Assembly (NCBI RefSeq): GCF_026212465.1
Contig: NC_080053.1
Span: 13,466,501-13,530,500 of the forward strand
Source of the DNA: Amaranthus tricolor
Lineage: Eukaryota; Streptophyta; Magnoliopsida; Caryophyllales; Amaranthaceae
Length of the DNA stretch: 64,000 nt
Reading direction: 5' to 3'
In this document: one piece after another, positions 1 to 10,279 of the stretch
Position numbering within the stretch: the first letter of the stretch is position 1
How the letters are laid out: the number at the start of each line of letters is the position of its first letter
Translations under genes and position numbers: made by a program
The notes under the pieces: generated by a model
Seen by the model: the letters and a program-made list of their open reading frames with translations, nothing else
Told to the model about the DNA's origin: nothing
Databases searched by the model: none

Positions 1-216
1 ATATTTTCAATAACTTTGTATCTTTAAACATTTAACATATAATATGTAATTTAATATTTTTCGAGGCCCTGTGTGGTTGAACATGGTCAGAACCTCCCCT
101 CAATAAAAGAATATTATTTGAACCATAGCTTGATGCAAAGGAATATAATGAACTCTAAAATAATCAAATTTAAGCAATCCCTAGCTAAATCATATTCAAG
201 AGAGAAATGAATATAC
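1..216 (-). other. Intron 8 of the PDI gene (partial)
   Basis: AT-rich sequence downstream of PDI exon 8 on the minus strand. It opens at 216 with the donor GTATAT (read on the minus strand) and continues off the left edge. The first ~25 bases after the exon are nearly the same as those beside the duplicate exon 8 at 24751-24868, which marks the edge of a duplicated block. No exon is seen here. Confidence 0.75.
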
Positions 217-3200
217 CATCTTTTCCAGAGTTGAAAACCATATCTTGCAAGCTATCAAGAACCACCACCTTTACAGGCTCATTGTTCTCTTGGGGAATAG
301 GTTGTGATCTTAGATAAAGTTCGAGTTTTCCATTCTGCATCCATTTAATGTTATAAGATGCTATTACGAAATCAGAAAACAAAATGACATTTAAGAGAAT
401 TTACATTAAATGAACTAGAAATATTTACCATGTAGTCTCGGAACCAAAAAGCAACTTCATCGGGCTTCAAATTTGTCTTACGGTATTTCTTATCGTCATT
501 TTCATATATAAAGATGAACGGCGTATGAGAATGATCAAGCTTAAAGGTCTATTTTCCCCCAAAATATTATAAAAATGTGCAGTTAGATGGACATGAGAAT
601 GTATAAACTTGATAAATCTATAGAAAGATGAGGGATGAATGATTTAACCTCTAATAGTTCTTTGCTTTCTTCAACATCACAAAGTATAAAGTATCTATTT
701 CCTCCTTTGAGCAGGACAGCCACATCATTAAATTTGGACTTCATAATGTCAGCATTTACACTTTTGGTGTCCAATATCATGAAGATCTGCAAGGACAGTG
801 TTTATGATAAATCCATTACATTTGAACACGTGTCCAGAATCTGACTCGGGTACACAAGTCCAGGGAACGAAGAGTCGAAAAGCATAGCATGTGTAACGAT
901 CAAGAGGCTGATGCTAATAATACCTTTGCGTTTTGTTCACGGAAAATTTTACGAAGGTAGGTATTGCTGGGATCCTTGTTGAATGGAACAACCGTAGGCA
1001 TATCTTCTTCTTTGATGAACTTCTCCAAGGCATCCAAATCAAAAATCTATACAACAAATCAACTAAGTCATTAATTTGTTCGTAACACTTACATTAAGGG
1101 TACTTTCGTATGTTATACATATATTACCTTTGTATCAACGAAACGTTCATCAAATGGCTTTAGGAATCTAACAGTAGACTCTTTGACAAAATCTGGTCCT
1201 CTGGGAAGAAATTTAGCATTTAATGTATGCCCAAACTCGTATTCAAACCGCAATTTGTCAGCCAACTTGGTGAAGTTTTCAAATTCTTCCCCTTCAAACT
1301 TTGTGAACACCCCTGCCTGCATCATATTTTCAACACTTTATTTAGCACATAAACATTATCATTTTAATTAAAAATCATCAAAATTAATAGTACTATCTTC
1401 ATATGTAGAGAAGCAGTGGTGATATCGGGATTAAGCTTACAACGAAAGTCTTCTTTTCATCGATGTATTTAGAAGAATCAGCATAAGATTTGATTTCAAC
1501 AGAAGCCGGTCCCAGGAATTTCTCGACAAGCTTAACTATTTCTTCAGCTGATTGTGGTGTATTGGTGATATGATGGATATGTTTTCCTCCATTTCTCAGA
1601 ATTTTAAGGGTGGGAAAGCCTCGGACTTCAAACATAGACTTAAAATATTCCTTATTTTCATCAGTAGTAAGATCAACTTTCGCAAGGGGGATCGGAGGAT
1701 CGTGCTTGCTTAGTGTAACGGCAGCCTTCTCATACTGCAATATTCAAATTAATATAGTTCAATATCCAGGCATATGAGTCAAGAAATCAATGTATAAAGA
1801 ACTAATAAAAGAGATGCAGATTCTATCAATTCATCTCTAAATTTTGACCTCAAGTATTTTGGAGATTTATGTATCATTTTCCACCAAGTATATGATTAAA
1901 TAATGATGCTAGTGAATGTTTTAGATGAAGTATATAAATATGTTATGGGCTACAACTATCTACTTATACTTTTGGTTGAGTTGTTTATTTGATATTTGCA
2001 AATTGCATGGTATCATAAACCAAGTTGACGAAAATTCATAGAATCAAATTTCATCGAAGCTTTATTTCCAATGGAAATATTTAGTGCCAAGTATAGGTGA
2101 ATTGTGTTTTGCATTTTACATTTCCAGCCAAATGCTCTTATGTGAGAGGGCATGATAGACGTGATAGCGTTATATAACTCTTGGGGCTTCAACCAATTAA
2201 CTTAAACTTTTGGTTGAATTGATCTCTTGACATTATTTGTATGTTTGATAGTTTTTAAGGGTAAATAAAGATGGTAATTATATTGTTACCTCTGGAGCTA
2301 GTCTTTTGCAAAATCCACACCTGAAACAGAGCATTCAAGGAAAAACTTTTAAAAAAATGGTAATTTATGTGGCAATATATAGTGGTAATCGAAACAAAGT
2401 CATTACTAAAAATTCATTAAAAAGGGACACATAGTTGTTAAATACTAATATTCTTGGTAGAGGTGTTCGTTCGAGCCATCAGGCGAATTTTGGATCAGGT
2501 GCTTCGAATCGGTTTAAAATTGTGTCCACATTGATTTTTATACAATTGTAAATCTATTTTTAAGTCGGGTTATATTGGGTTCGATTATAAAGTCGGGTGA
2601 ATATCGTGTCATCGAGTCTGTTTTGAACACACTTCTAATTCTTGGTAACAAATGGCAACAATCTAAAAAATTAATAAGAAAAACTGATTCACGTTCATCT
2701 ATCTATCTATCTATATTAATATAATAATAAATATATAAATAAATAACTAGCTCTCGTATGAAACTGTCTCACTATGACAAATTAGTTTATTACAAATTCT
2801 TGTGACAGACGATCTCTTTAAAAGATCATCTCTAATTAAGTCGGCCCATAATATTTTTTTTAAAATATTGTAAGTAGGATTTAAGAATGATGTGTAAGTA
2901 GACATTTAAGAATGATGTAAGTAAACATTTGAGATATTGAAAGTAGACATTAAGTATACGGTAAGTAAGTATTAAGGATAATGTAAGTAGGCATTAAGAA
3001 TACAATCACAAATAGACATTAATCTTTAAATGGGTTGGGCTTGAGATATGTCTCTCAAAGAGACGGTCTCTCAAGAGACTAGCTATTAGTGTATAGCTTC
3101 AATGTATCATTTTAAGATTATAAGTGATCACTTTAAAGTTATAAGCGATCACTTCAAAACTATCAAAAGTGATCATTTCAAGGTTATAATTGATCGCTTT

Positions 3201-4162
3201 AAAATTGTAAGTGTCATTTCAAGAGTATACGTGATCAATCAAAAATTGTAAATGATCACTTTAAGATTATAATTAGCCGCTTAAGATTGTAAGTGACATT
3301 TTTAAACTATAAGTGTATATTTGACTAGTCTAATAGAAATTGTCTCATCATGAGACCGTTAAATTTGAGAATTTGTATAAATTTATTATGTATAATAAAA
3401 AAATTTTGATTCTTAAGGTACGAACTTTCTCTTTTTCGCTTTTAAAGGTTTCAATGTTAATTTATCTTATTAAAGTTCTAACTTTCTACTAGATTTGTTT
3501 TTAAAGATGTTCTGATTTCGTAACCTAGAATATTGATCACCTTCCTCTTTTTGATTTCACTATCTAATTTCTTCCCCAACCAAGGCCTCCTCACCCCTCA
3601 ACCATGGCCTCTTCACCATTTTCATCTTTTTCATCTCTTTCGGTTCTTCATCTGATTCTTCTCTTCCACCATCGTCACCATTTTATTATTCATTTCTTTC
3701 ATCTTTACTATTTTTAACAATTTCAATATTCAATAAAATGATTAGGCTTTAAATCTCTACAAAATAAATTGAAATCATATGTTGAATTTGAGTGTTTGAT
3801 TTCAATCTCCTTAGAAATCTCCAAATATTTATATACAAACTCATCCAATTAATTCTTCATTAAAAAATGGATTACTCGCAAAGAAACACCTTTTAAAACC
3901 CCTTTTTTTTTGTAAAGAAACACCTTTTATAATTTTTTTTTGTAAGAAAACACCTTTTAAGAGACTTTTTTTAAAAAAAAACACCTTAAATCAGTTTTCG
4001 GTGACTTTTGTCAACTTTTTGGCGTTGACTATACCATTTGTCAACTTTCCGGCGTTGACTTTTATTTTTATTTTTATTTTTATTTTTATTTTTATTATTA
4101 ATATTATTTTTTAAAAAAATTTTTATTTTTATTATTATTTAAAATAAAAATTTTTAAAAATA

Positions 4163-4227
<65 letters not shown>

Positions 4228-4387
4228 TAATAAAAATAAAAATAAAAACAAAAATAAAAAAATAATAATTTTTTTTAAATTTTAAAAAAAAAATTTTTAT
4301 TATTTTTTTTTTAATTTTTCCTTTTGTTTTTATTTTTATTTTATTTTTAATTTTTATTATTATTATTATTTTTTTAATTTTAATTTA

Positions 4388-4472
<85 letters not shown>

Positions 4473-4646
4473 TTATTGTTATTTTATATTTTTTATACTT
4501 TTTATTTTTATTATTATTATTAATTTTTTTAAAAATTTTTTTTAAATTTTTTTTATTTTTGTATTTATTTTTATTTTTTTTATTATTAATATTAATTTTT
4601 TTTTAATTTTAATTTTTATTATTATTTTAAAAAAAATTTAAAAAAA

Positions 4647-4723
<77 letters not shown>

Positions 4724-4938
4724 TAAAAATTAAAATAAATAAAAAAATAATAATAATAAAAATTAAAAATAAAATAAAAATAAAAACAAAAGGAAAAATA
4801 AAAAAATAATAATAATAAAAAATAATAAAAAAAAATTTTTTAAAATTTTTAAAAAAATTTAAAAAAAAATTATTATTATTATTATTTATGTTTTTATTTT
4901 TATTTTTTTTTATTATTATTATTATTTTTATTATTTTT

Positions 4939-4969
<31 letters not shown>

Positions 4970-7900
4970 TTATTTTTTTAAATAATATTAAAAATAAAAA
5001 TTTTTTTAAAAAAATAATAATAAAAATAAAAATAAAAATAAAAATAAAAATAAAAATAAAAACAAAAGTCAACGCCGGAAAGTTGACAAATGGCATAGTC
5101 AACGCCGGAAAGTTGACAAAAGTCACCGGAAACTGATTTAAGGTGTTTTTTTTTAAAAAAAAGTCTCTTAAAAGGTGTTTTTTTTGCAAAAAAAAAAATT
5201 ATAAAAGGTGTTTCTTTACAAAAAAGGGGTTTTAAAGGTGTTTCTTTGCAAATTTCCCTTAAAAAATTCATTACATTTTTGTGGTTTTTATTTTTTTTAT
5301 TTTTTTTAAATTTTTCTTGCTTAGTATTTAAAAATTCATTTTAATTTTTTGTTCAAGAAATTAACTCCTTCAAATTCTGTGACTATTTAATTTTACCATT
5401 ATTTATTATCTGTGATTATATCTTAGTTGATCTAGATTTTATTTTCTGTTACAAGATTTAGAGTATAAAAGGTGTAAAAGTCTTAAGTATACTAAGTATA
5501 TTAAGGTATAAAAGTTTGAGTACAATTATAAATTCTAATTATACTAAAGTTAAATTCCATGAAAAGTTAATGGCATGTACTATGAAAATAGTAGGGTAAA
5601 AAATGGACTAAATATTAATTTTATAGTTAAAGACAAAAGGTTAAAACCTAGTTCCAAAAAGAATAAGAAAATCAGCTCGTCATGAATGACACCATTTCGC
5701 CATGAAACGGGTCCATATAATAGCTCATTTCTTCAATTGATTACTTTAGATAATAAGTAACGTTTTAAAATTATAAGTAATCATTCTAAAACTATAAAAA
5801 GTAATTATATTAAAATTATAAGTGATCACTCTAACGTTTTAAGTGATCATTTTAAGACAAAAAAATATATATTAGGCCAGTCCAATAAAGATGGTTTCAC
5901 CGTAAGCAGTAGCAGAGCTACCTTAGAGTCCGGGGGGTCACGTGCCCCTAGGCGGCTTTGTTAGAAAAATTAAAAGTAGACTTTTGATAATAAATAATTT
6001 TGTTTCTGGTTTGAAGTAGAAATGAAGCCCAAAAAGCTTCATTTGTAGCTGAATCAGTTTGTGGCGAAAATTTGAAATAGATAAGCCAAATTATTAAAAA
6101 AAATCATTAAATAAGATTGAAATTAATTTATTTCCAAAACTAAGCGCCTAATTCTCAAATCTGAGGTATGGTTCTGCTCGCACTTACTAACTGCGAACAA
6201 AGGGTTTGATTTAAAAAAAACTCAAAAGAGTTGTTCGCACTTACTAACTAAAAGCAGAGCTGTTGGCTTTGTTTTTGACTAAATCAGCTATTCGCAGTTA
6301 CTAACTGCGAACAGCTTGGTTGATATTTTTGACCAGTTTGCCTCTTTTCGCAGCTCGCAATTAATAATTGCGAACAACACCGAACCTGAGGTCTGGGGAT
6401 GGAGGCACTTACATTTGAAAATAAGTTAATTTTGATCTTTATTTTTTTAAAATAATTTGACTTATCCTTTTCAAATTTTCGTTTGTGGCCGGGAGAAGTC
6501 TTCTTGGGCCGCAGAGAGCAGGCCCATTAGGCTGCTGAAACCTTTTTCTATTTCCAAATTCCAATTAAGCTATTTTCGAAAATTTGAAATTGTTAAGCAA
6601 AAAAAAAAAATTAATTAAATAAACCCACTTTTAAAAAAATCCCAAAAGTAAGCGTGAAAATTCCAAACCATGTTTGGGTCTGTTCGTAGTTAGTAACTGC
6701 GAACAGCAAATAAGACAAACTAGCTGTTCGCAGTTAGTAACTGCGAACAACTCCAAACCATAGATTTGGGATTTTCACGCTTAGTTTTGGAAATAGTTTG
6801 ATTTTTTTTAAAATATTATAAGTAAGCATTGAAAATGATGTAAGTAGACATTTAAGATATTGAAAGTAGGCATTAAGAATACGATAAGTAAACATTAAGG
6901 ATAATATAAGTAGGCATTAAGAGCATGGTAAGTAAATATTAATCTTTAATTGGCTGGGCCTGAGATACGTCTCTCAAGAAACTAGCTGTTATTGATCAAC
7001 AAATATCACGTTAAGAATAAAAAAGTACTCTTTTTTTATTTTCTTTTGTTTGTCGATTTTAATTTTTTCACTTTAGTATAGAAAAATTTAAATTAGATCT
7101 TTAAAGTATATATTAAAGATAAAATATATTTATCTGATTTTTATTAGATTTGTCTTGATACAAAGTTTTTAATATATATATATGTTTTACAATTTCTTAT
7201 GATAAATATTTAAAGATATTAAAGTCAAAAGTTGCTTTAAACTACCTAAAAAAGTAAAGTGAAAGAATATTTCTTATTTTAGGAAAAAACTAAAGTATGT
7301 TTCTTTACTTTGGACAAGAATTGCTTAAATCACATACAAATACACGAATCAATTTACTAAATGTGTGATTTTAAAAATTATAAATTATTATTGTTTTAGC
7401 TTTATATATTAGTATAGTATATAGCATAAATATATATTATTGCTACACATTTCTTTATACTCTAAAAGATTTTTTTAAGCATATACTCTGTTTATTTTCA
7501 TTTGTTTATCTATTTATTATTTTTACAGATTTTAAAGCAAACTTAAAAGTTAAATAATATAAAGTGTGAGTTTTTAAAAATTCTAAAAAGTCGATATTTA
7601 AAAACTATATATTGAGACGAATTTATTAAGATCCCACATGAATCTGTTTTTTTTATACAGATCAATGAGATCATAATCAAAATTTGACACTAAAATTCAT
7701 AAATTATATTTGAAAATGGCATATGAAAATAGTAAGTATAATGTTAAAATCACACATATAATAAATTAATTCGTGCCAGAGTCAAGCTAGTTTTCTATTT
7801 ATATGTTCTTATAAGGAATATTCACGTGAATGAATTAAGGGAAATTATATTTTTAGATGATAAATATATTATCTTATTGATTATTAAAGTTAATGGAAGA

Positions 7901-9409
7901 AGTGAGCACAATAAGTATTAAGAATATTACAATGTATGTAGACAATGTAGTTAATGAAAATTTATGAGAACCACAATTATTAAAAAAAATATTTAAATAA
8001 AGTTAATAGTTAGTAAAAACATGTGAGATTAAAAAAATATAAAAATATTAATTTTAAGTTAATGGAAGATATCAAGAAATCATAAACATTAATAAAATAT
8101 TAAAATTAAGAAAAATAATAATATGTAAAATTTATAATATATAGAAAGACTCTTTAGAAAAATATCAAATAAAACGATACAAAATAACAAATGAATACTT
8201 AAAAGAAAAAAAAATACATTCATATTTTAAATTAGGTCAGAAAGCGTTGCAATGAGATTCAAAATTAAATTAGATTCACAAAATATTAAAAAGTTTCTTT
8301 TAAATCGAGAAAACATGAGCATTAATGCGCTAACAAGGACACATATATTTATAATTTCAGATTTTATTGTTTCAATTATTTGATGATGTCCCCAATTTTA
8401 ATTTTTACTACTATGTGTTGTTTTCTTTTCATTTATTTTTTTCGCACATCTCAATACATAACTTTAAAATTTAATAATTTTAATTATAAATTTTTAAAAA
8501 TTTTAAAAAGTTGATATTTAAAAAGTATATATTAAGACGAATTTAACAAGATCGCACATAAATATATTTTTTTTTATATATAGATGAGAAATGGTAGTCA
8601 AAGAATGACACAAAATTTTATAAATTCTATTTGAGAAGAAAATACGAAAACAGAAGAAATATAAAAATTGATATGTAGTGTTTTTCAATTTGAGTACTTT
8701 ATACTCCATTCTATTCACCACAAGTGTCTCATTTGCTTTCTGGACATTATTTATCTCTTACTCTTTATTTATATTTTAATATTAAGCTATAAGTTAAAAC
8801 ATAGTCAAGTGGTATCTTGTTTGATTCGTGTTAATGTAAGAATTATTCATATTAACTTTTCATAAATTGTAATTATAGATAATTAGAAATATTAAGAATT
8901 AAATAAGTAGAGTATATAAAACAAATGAGAGATTTATAGTGAATAGGAGTGACTATATTTTAGTGTGGACGGAAGTCGACAATGACACTACGCCATTAGC
9001 AAGTACATTAATTTTTGTGATACACCAACCTAACCGATTGATTATTTGCACTCATTAATTAAATTGGCACACATGTCACCTATTACTCAATCATCATCAT
9101 CAACAATTTTGCTAAAACTAATGATAAATTCATCAATAATTCTTCTAACATATGGAATAGAATCTGTGTTCATAGATTAATATAAATATAATTAGTAACA
9201 AAAGAGTAATGGAGAGTAGAAATAGAAACATACCAAGGAGCATAAAACTCTACTAAGATGAAATCCTGTTTGGAAACAATATCAGCGAAGTTAGAATGAT
9301 TTATTGTAATCACACCATGTTTTCCTTTTTCTTCTGCTTCAATACCACTTATTGCTGCTATTAACACCACACTCAAACACACCTCTAGTCCCCTCCATCT
9401 TACACCCAT
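217..9409 (-). CDS. PDI: Protein disulfide isomerase, exons 1-8 (3' end outside window)
   Basis: This is an ER thiol-disulfide oxidoreductase that forms and isomerises disulfides in secretory proteins. Coding exons on the minus strand are 9234-9409, 2290-2320, 1441-1734, 1128-1316, 924-1046, 649-786, 429-548 and 217-334. All junctions are GT-AG and keep one frame, giving about 396 residues. The start at 9409 opens a signal peptide (hydrophobic core about residues 10-22, [11 protein letters not shown]). The first thioredoxin (a) domain has [16 protein letters not shown] at about 55-70; its active-site codons are split by the 6.9-kb intron 1. Exons 3-8 encode the rest of a plus the redox-inactive b and b' domains. 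The CGFC motif departs from the usual CGHC. The second catalytic domain and ER-retention tail should lie left of base 1; a duplicate of that part is at 24009-24868. The family is certain; the exact exon 6 donor (GTTAAA) is less so. Confidence 0.93.
2458..2637. mobile_element. hAT-type MITE (180 bp)
   Basis: The element starts TAGAGGTGTTCG and ends TTTTGAACACACTTCTA, imperfect inverted ends of the plant hAT type. It is flanked by a perfect 8-bp direct repeat ATTCTTGG (2450-2457 and 2638-2645), the target-site size of the hAT superfamily. It has no ORF, so it is non-autonomous. It lies in PDI intron 1. Confidence 0.85.
2748..3085. repeat. MITE-like element with GAGACGGTCTC-type inverted ends
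   Basis: The left end CTAGCTCTCGTATGAAACTGTCTC-like sequence (2748-2771) is an imperfect inverted match of the right end near 3062-3085 (GAGACGGTCTCTCAAGAGAC). The interior repeats a short GTAAGTAGACATTAAG-like phrase several times. A related copy of this interior and right end lies at 6785-6996. Superfamily not determined. Confidence 0.5.
3100..3370. repeat. Degenerate short tandem repeat (AAGTGATCACTTTAAGATTAT)
   Basis: A phrase of about 20-22 bases built on GTGATCACTTTAAGATTATAA recurs about ten times with many changes. GATCACTT recurs as a half-palindrome. Related stretches occur at about 5740-5870 and 59230-59450, so this is the body of a dispersed repeat family. The 3340-3360 portion (TGTCTCATCATGAGACCG) may be one inverted end of it. 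Confidence 0.5.
3869..5258. mobile_element. Mutator-like foldback element, 1.39-kb hairpin
   Basis: The two halves are long inverted repeats. The left arm carries GCAAAGAAACACCTTTTAAA, further AAACACCTTTTA phrases and two TTGTCAAC-TTTCCGGCGTTGAC-type motifs. The right arm (about 5067-5249) holds their reverse complements in mirrored order. The centre is hundreds of bases of TTA/TAA and A/T runs, also mirrored. A 9-bp direct repeat TTAAAAAAT flanks it (3860-3868, 5259-5267), the target size of Mutator-like elements. Ends begin GGATTACTCGCAAAG and GGGAAATTTGCAAAG. No credible coding capacity; the small ORFs here are simple sequence. Confidence 0.8.
5676..5905. repeat. Dispersed repeat related to 3100-3370
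   Basis: The left end has TCATGAATGACACCATTTCGCC-like sequence and the right end AATAAAGATGGTTTCACCG, with ATAAGTGATCACT repeats between them. This is the same layout as 3100-3370. Probably a decayed MITE; target duplication not identified. Confidence 0.4.
6131..6795. mobile_element. Foldback element built on a TCGCAGTTAGTAACTGCGA palindrome
   Basis: The left (6131-6200) and right (6715-6795) ends are inverted copies: TTTCCAAAACTAAGCG on the left, CGCTTAGTTTTGGAAA on the right, each followed inward by a near-perfect palindrome. Full or partial copies of the palindrome occur near 6180, 6232, 6290, 6350, 6672 and 6727. A third copy of the GTAAGCGTGAAAATTCC arm lies at about 6648. No ORF. Superfamily unknown. 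Confidence 0.6.
6785..6996. repeat. Second copy of the 2830-3085 repeat
   Basis: The series TTTTTTTAAAATATT, GTAAGTAGACATTTAAGATATTGAAAGTAG, CATTAAGGATAAT and GAGATACGTCTCTCAAGA follows the same order as 2848-3085, with substitutions. The left end is missing or replaced by the foldback element at 6131-6795. Confidence 0.6.
7571..7738. repeat. AT-rich dispersed repeat, copy 1
   Basis: Contains TTTTTAAAAATTCTAAAAAG, GACGAATTTATTAAGATC, a T-run and ATTCATAAATTATATTTGA. The same phrases in the same order occur at 8490-8658. Probably a decayed MITE in the PDI intron; no terminal repeats identified. Confidence 0.55.
8490..8658. repeat. AT-rich dispersed repeat, copy 2
   Basis: Diverged direct copy of 7571-7738: TTTTTAAAAATTTTAAAAAG, GACGAATTTAACAAGATC and TTTATAAATTCTATTTGA in the same order. 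It ends close to the Stowaway-like element at 8704. Confidence 0.55.
8704..8953. mobile_element. Stowaway-like MITE, diverged
   Basis: The left end CTCCATTCTATTCACC followed by AAGTGTCTCATTTG is mirrored at the right end by AAATGAGAGATTTATAGTGAATAGGAGT. TA dinucleotides sit at both edges, as for Tc1/Mariner-derived Stowaway MITEs. The body is AT-rich without coding signal. Confidence 0.6.
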
Positions 9410-9595
9410 TTCCCACCCTTTATTTCTTCTTCTTCTCTCTCTCTAATTAACTTTGTTTATGAGAAAATCAATGATAAGGAATTACTTAGTCTTCCAACTG
9501 TTTTTGATTTGCTAATTTGTATAGTGAGTGAAAATACTGATAATTCAATAATTGAATTTGACACGTGATAAGCACCTTCAGAAACATAATGTTGA

Positions 9596-9614
9596 CGTGG
9601 GAAAACACTATTGG
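9596..9614 (-). promoter_or_regulatory. ER stress response element (ERSE)
   Basis: Read on the gene's strand, the site is CCAAT, nine bases, then CCACG: an exact match to ERSE-I (CCAAT-N9-CCACG). It is 187-205 bp upstream of the PDI start codon. The CCACG half overlaps CCACGTCA, whose complement TGACGTGG matches the UPR element bound by plant bZIP factors of the bZIP60/bZIP28 type. Known ERSE sites bind NF-Y plus a bZIP; use here is inferred. Confidence 0.75.
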
Positions 9615-9707
9615 TTATGCTTTGTCAAGGGACTTTCTGATTGGTTGGCTTTGTTCATACTATGGAGGGTAGAGAGGGGGAGCATGGGTTGGATTTCCAT
9701 TTGAGTA

Positions 9708-9816
9708 AGGATCCTCTCTATTACTTAAAATGTAATGAAAATTTCATCAAACTAATCGCTATTATTGCTTGGTGGACTTTTATCAAACAATAGATAAAAG
9801 TTATTGAGAGGATCCT
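9708..9816. repeat. Short inverted-repeat element (109 bp)
   Basis: AGGATCCTCTCTATTACTT at the left and its inverse AAGTTATTGAGAGGATCCT at the right match at 17 of 19 positions. TA/AA bases flank it. It is probably a tiny MITE in the PDI distal promoter; target duplication not resolved. Confidence 0.5.
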
Positions 9817-9891
9817 AATACACGCTCCAGTTCCACCACTCACCAGGGACTCATCTAGAAAATAGTGAAATATTGTCAATAATATTTCTAT

Positions 9892-10113
9892 TGTTAAAAG
9901 GTAGGGAGAATATATGGAGAAAAGTAGTATATGGAAATAAACTTATATCAGTTTATCTTAGCTTCTATTACATTTTTCTCACAAAGCATTGTGGAACTTG
10001 CACTTATATATAATGCAAGATGATAAATGTATACAAAAGTGTTACTATTGAGAGGGATAGGATAACCCTCAACTCTATGCATTCAATTGTCTTGTCCCAT
10101 CAATCACAATACA
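9892..10113 (-). repeat. Copia 3' LTR
   Basis: A 222-bp direct repeat of 15110-15332. On the minus strand it starts TGTATTGTGATTG right after the purine tract and ends CTTTTAACA, the canonical TG...CA form. Confidence 0.8.
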
Positions 10114-10279
10114 CCCCCTTGAATGCATTACATATATGTGGAAATTTTATTATGACATTCATAATCCAAAAATTGTCAAATTAAAAACCTTTATCAGAAA
10201 AAAACCCCAGTGGGATAAAAAAAACTGATCAAAGGAAAAAAGAGTACAGTGAGCATATTTCTTCCCCTGAAGTTAACAT

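Larger units (their letters stand above)
2321..9233 (-). other. PDI intron 1 (6.9 kb), transposon-loaded
   Basis: The intron runs from donor GTATGT at 9233 to acceptor CAG at 2321-2323 (minus strand) and separates the Trp codon from the CGFC active site. It holds at least six small elements or repeats, listed separately. The remaining stretches (about 5260-5670, 7000-7560, 7740-8480) are AT-rich with no coding signal. Confidence 0.85.
9410..9891 (-). promoter_or_regulatory. PDI 5' leader and promoter
   Basis: Upstream of the ATG at 9409 lies a CT-rich leader (about 9418-9446, TTCTTCTTCTCTCTCTC on the plus strand). A TATA-like TATACAAAT on the minus strand is near 9517-9525, a G-box CACGTG at 9562-9567, and an ER-stress element at 9596-9614. 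A copia LTR begins at 9892, so the native upstream region is at most about 480 bp. The TATA assignment is tentative. Confidence 0.6.

Noticed and set aside
4888..5271. ORFs rich in Ile, Phe and Lys in the foldback element
   Set aside because: Pure translation of TTA/TTT/AAA simple sequence in the hairpin arms.
5900..5960. GC-rich block CCGGGGGGTCACGTGCCCC as a regulatory island
   Set aside because: It resembles one end of a dispersed transposon. No second end or gene start was found, and it lies deep in an intron.
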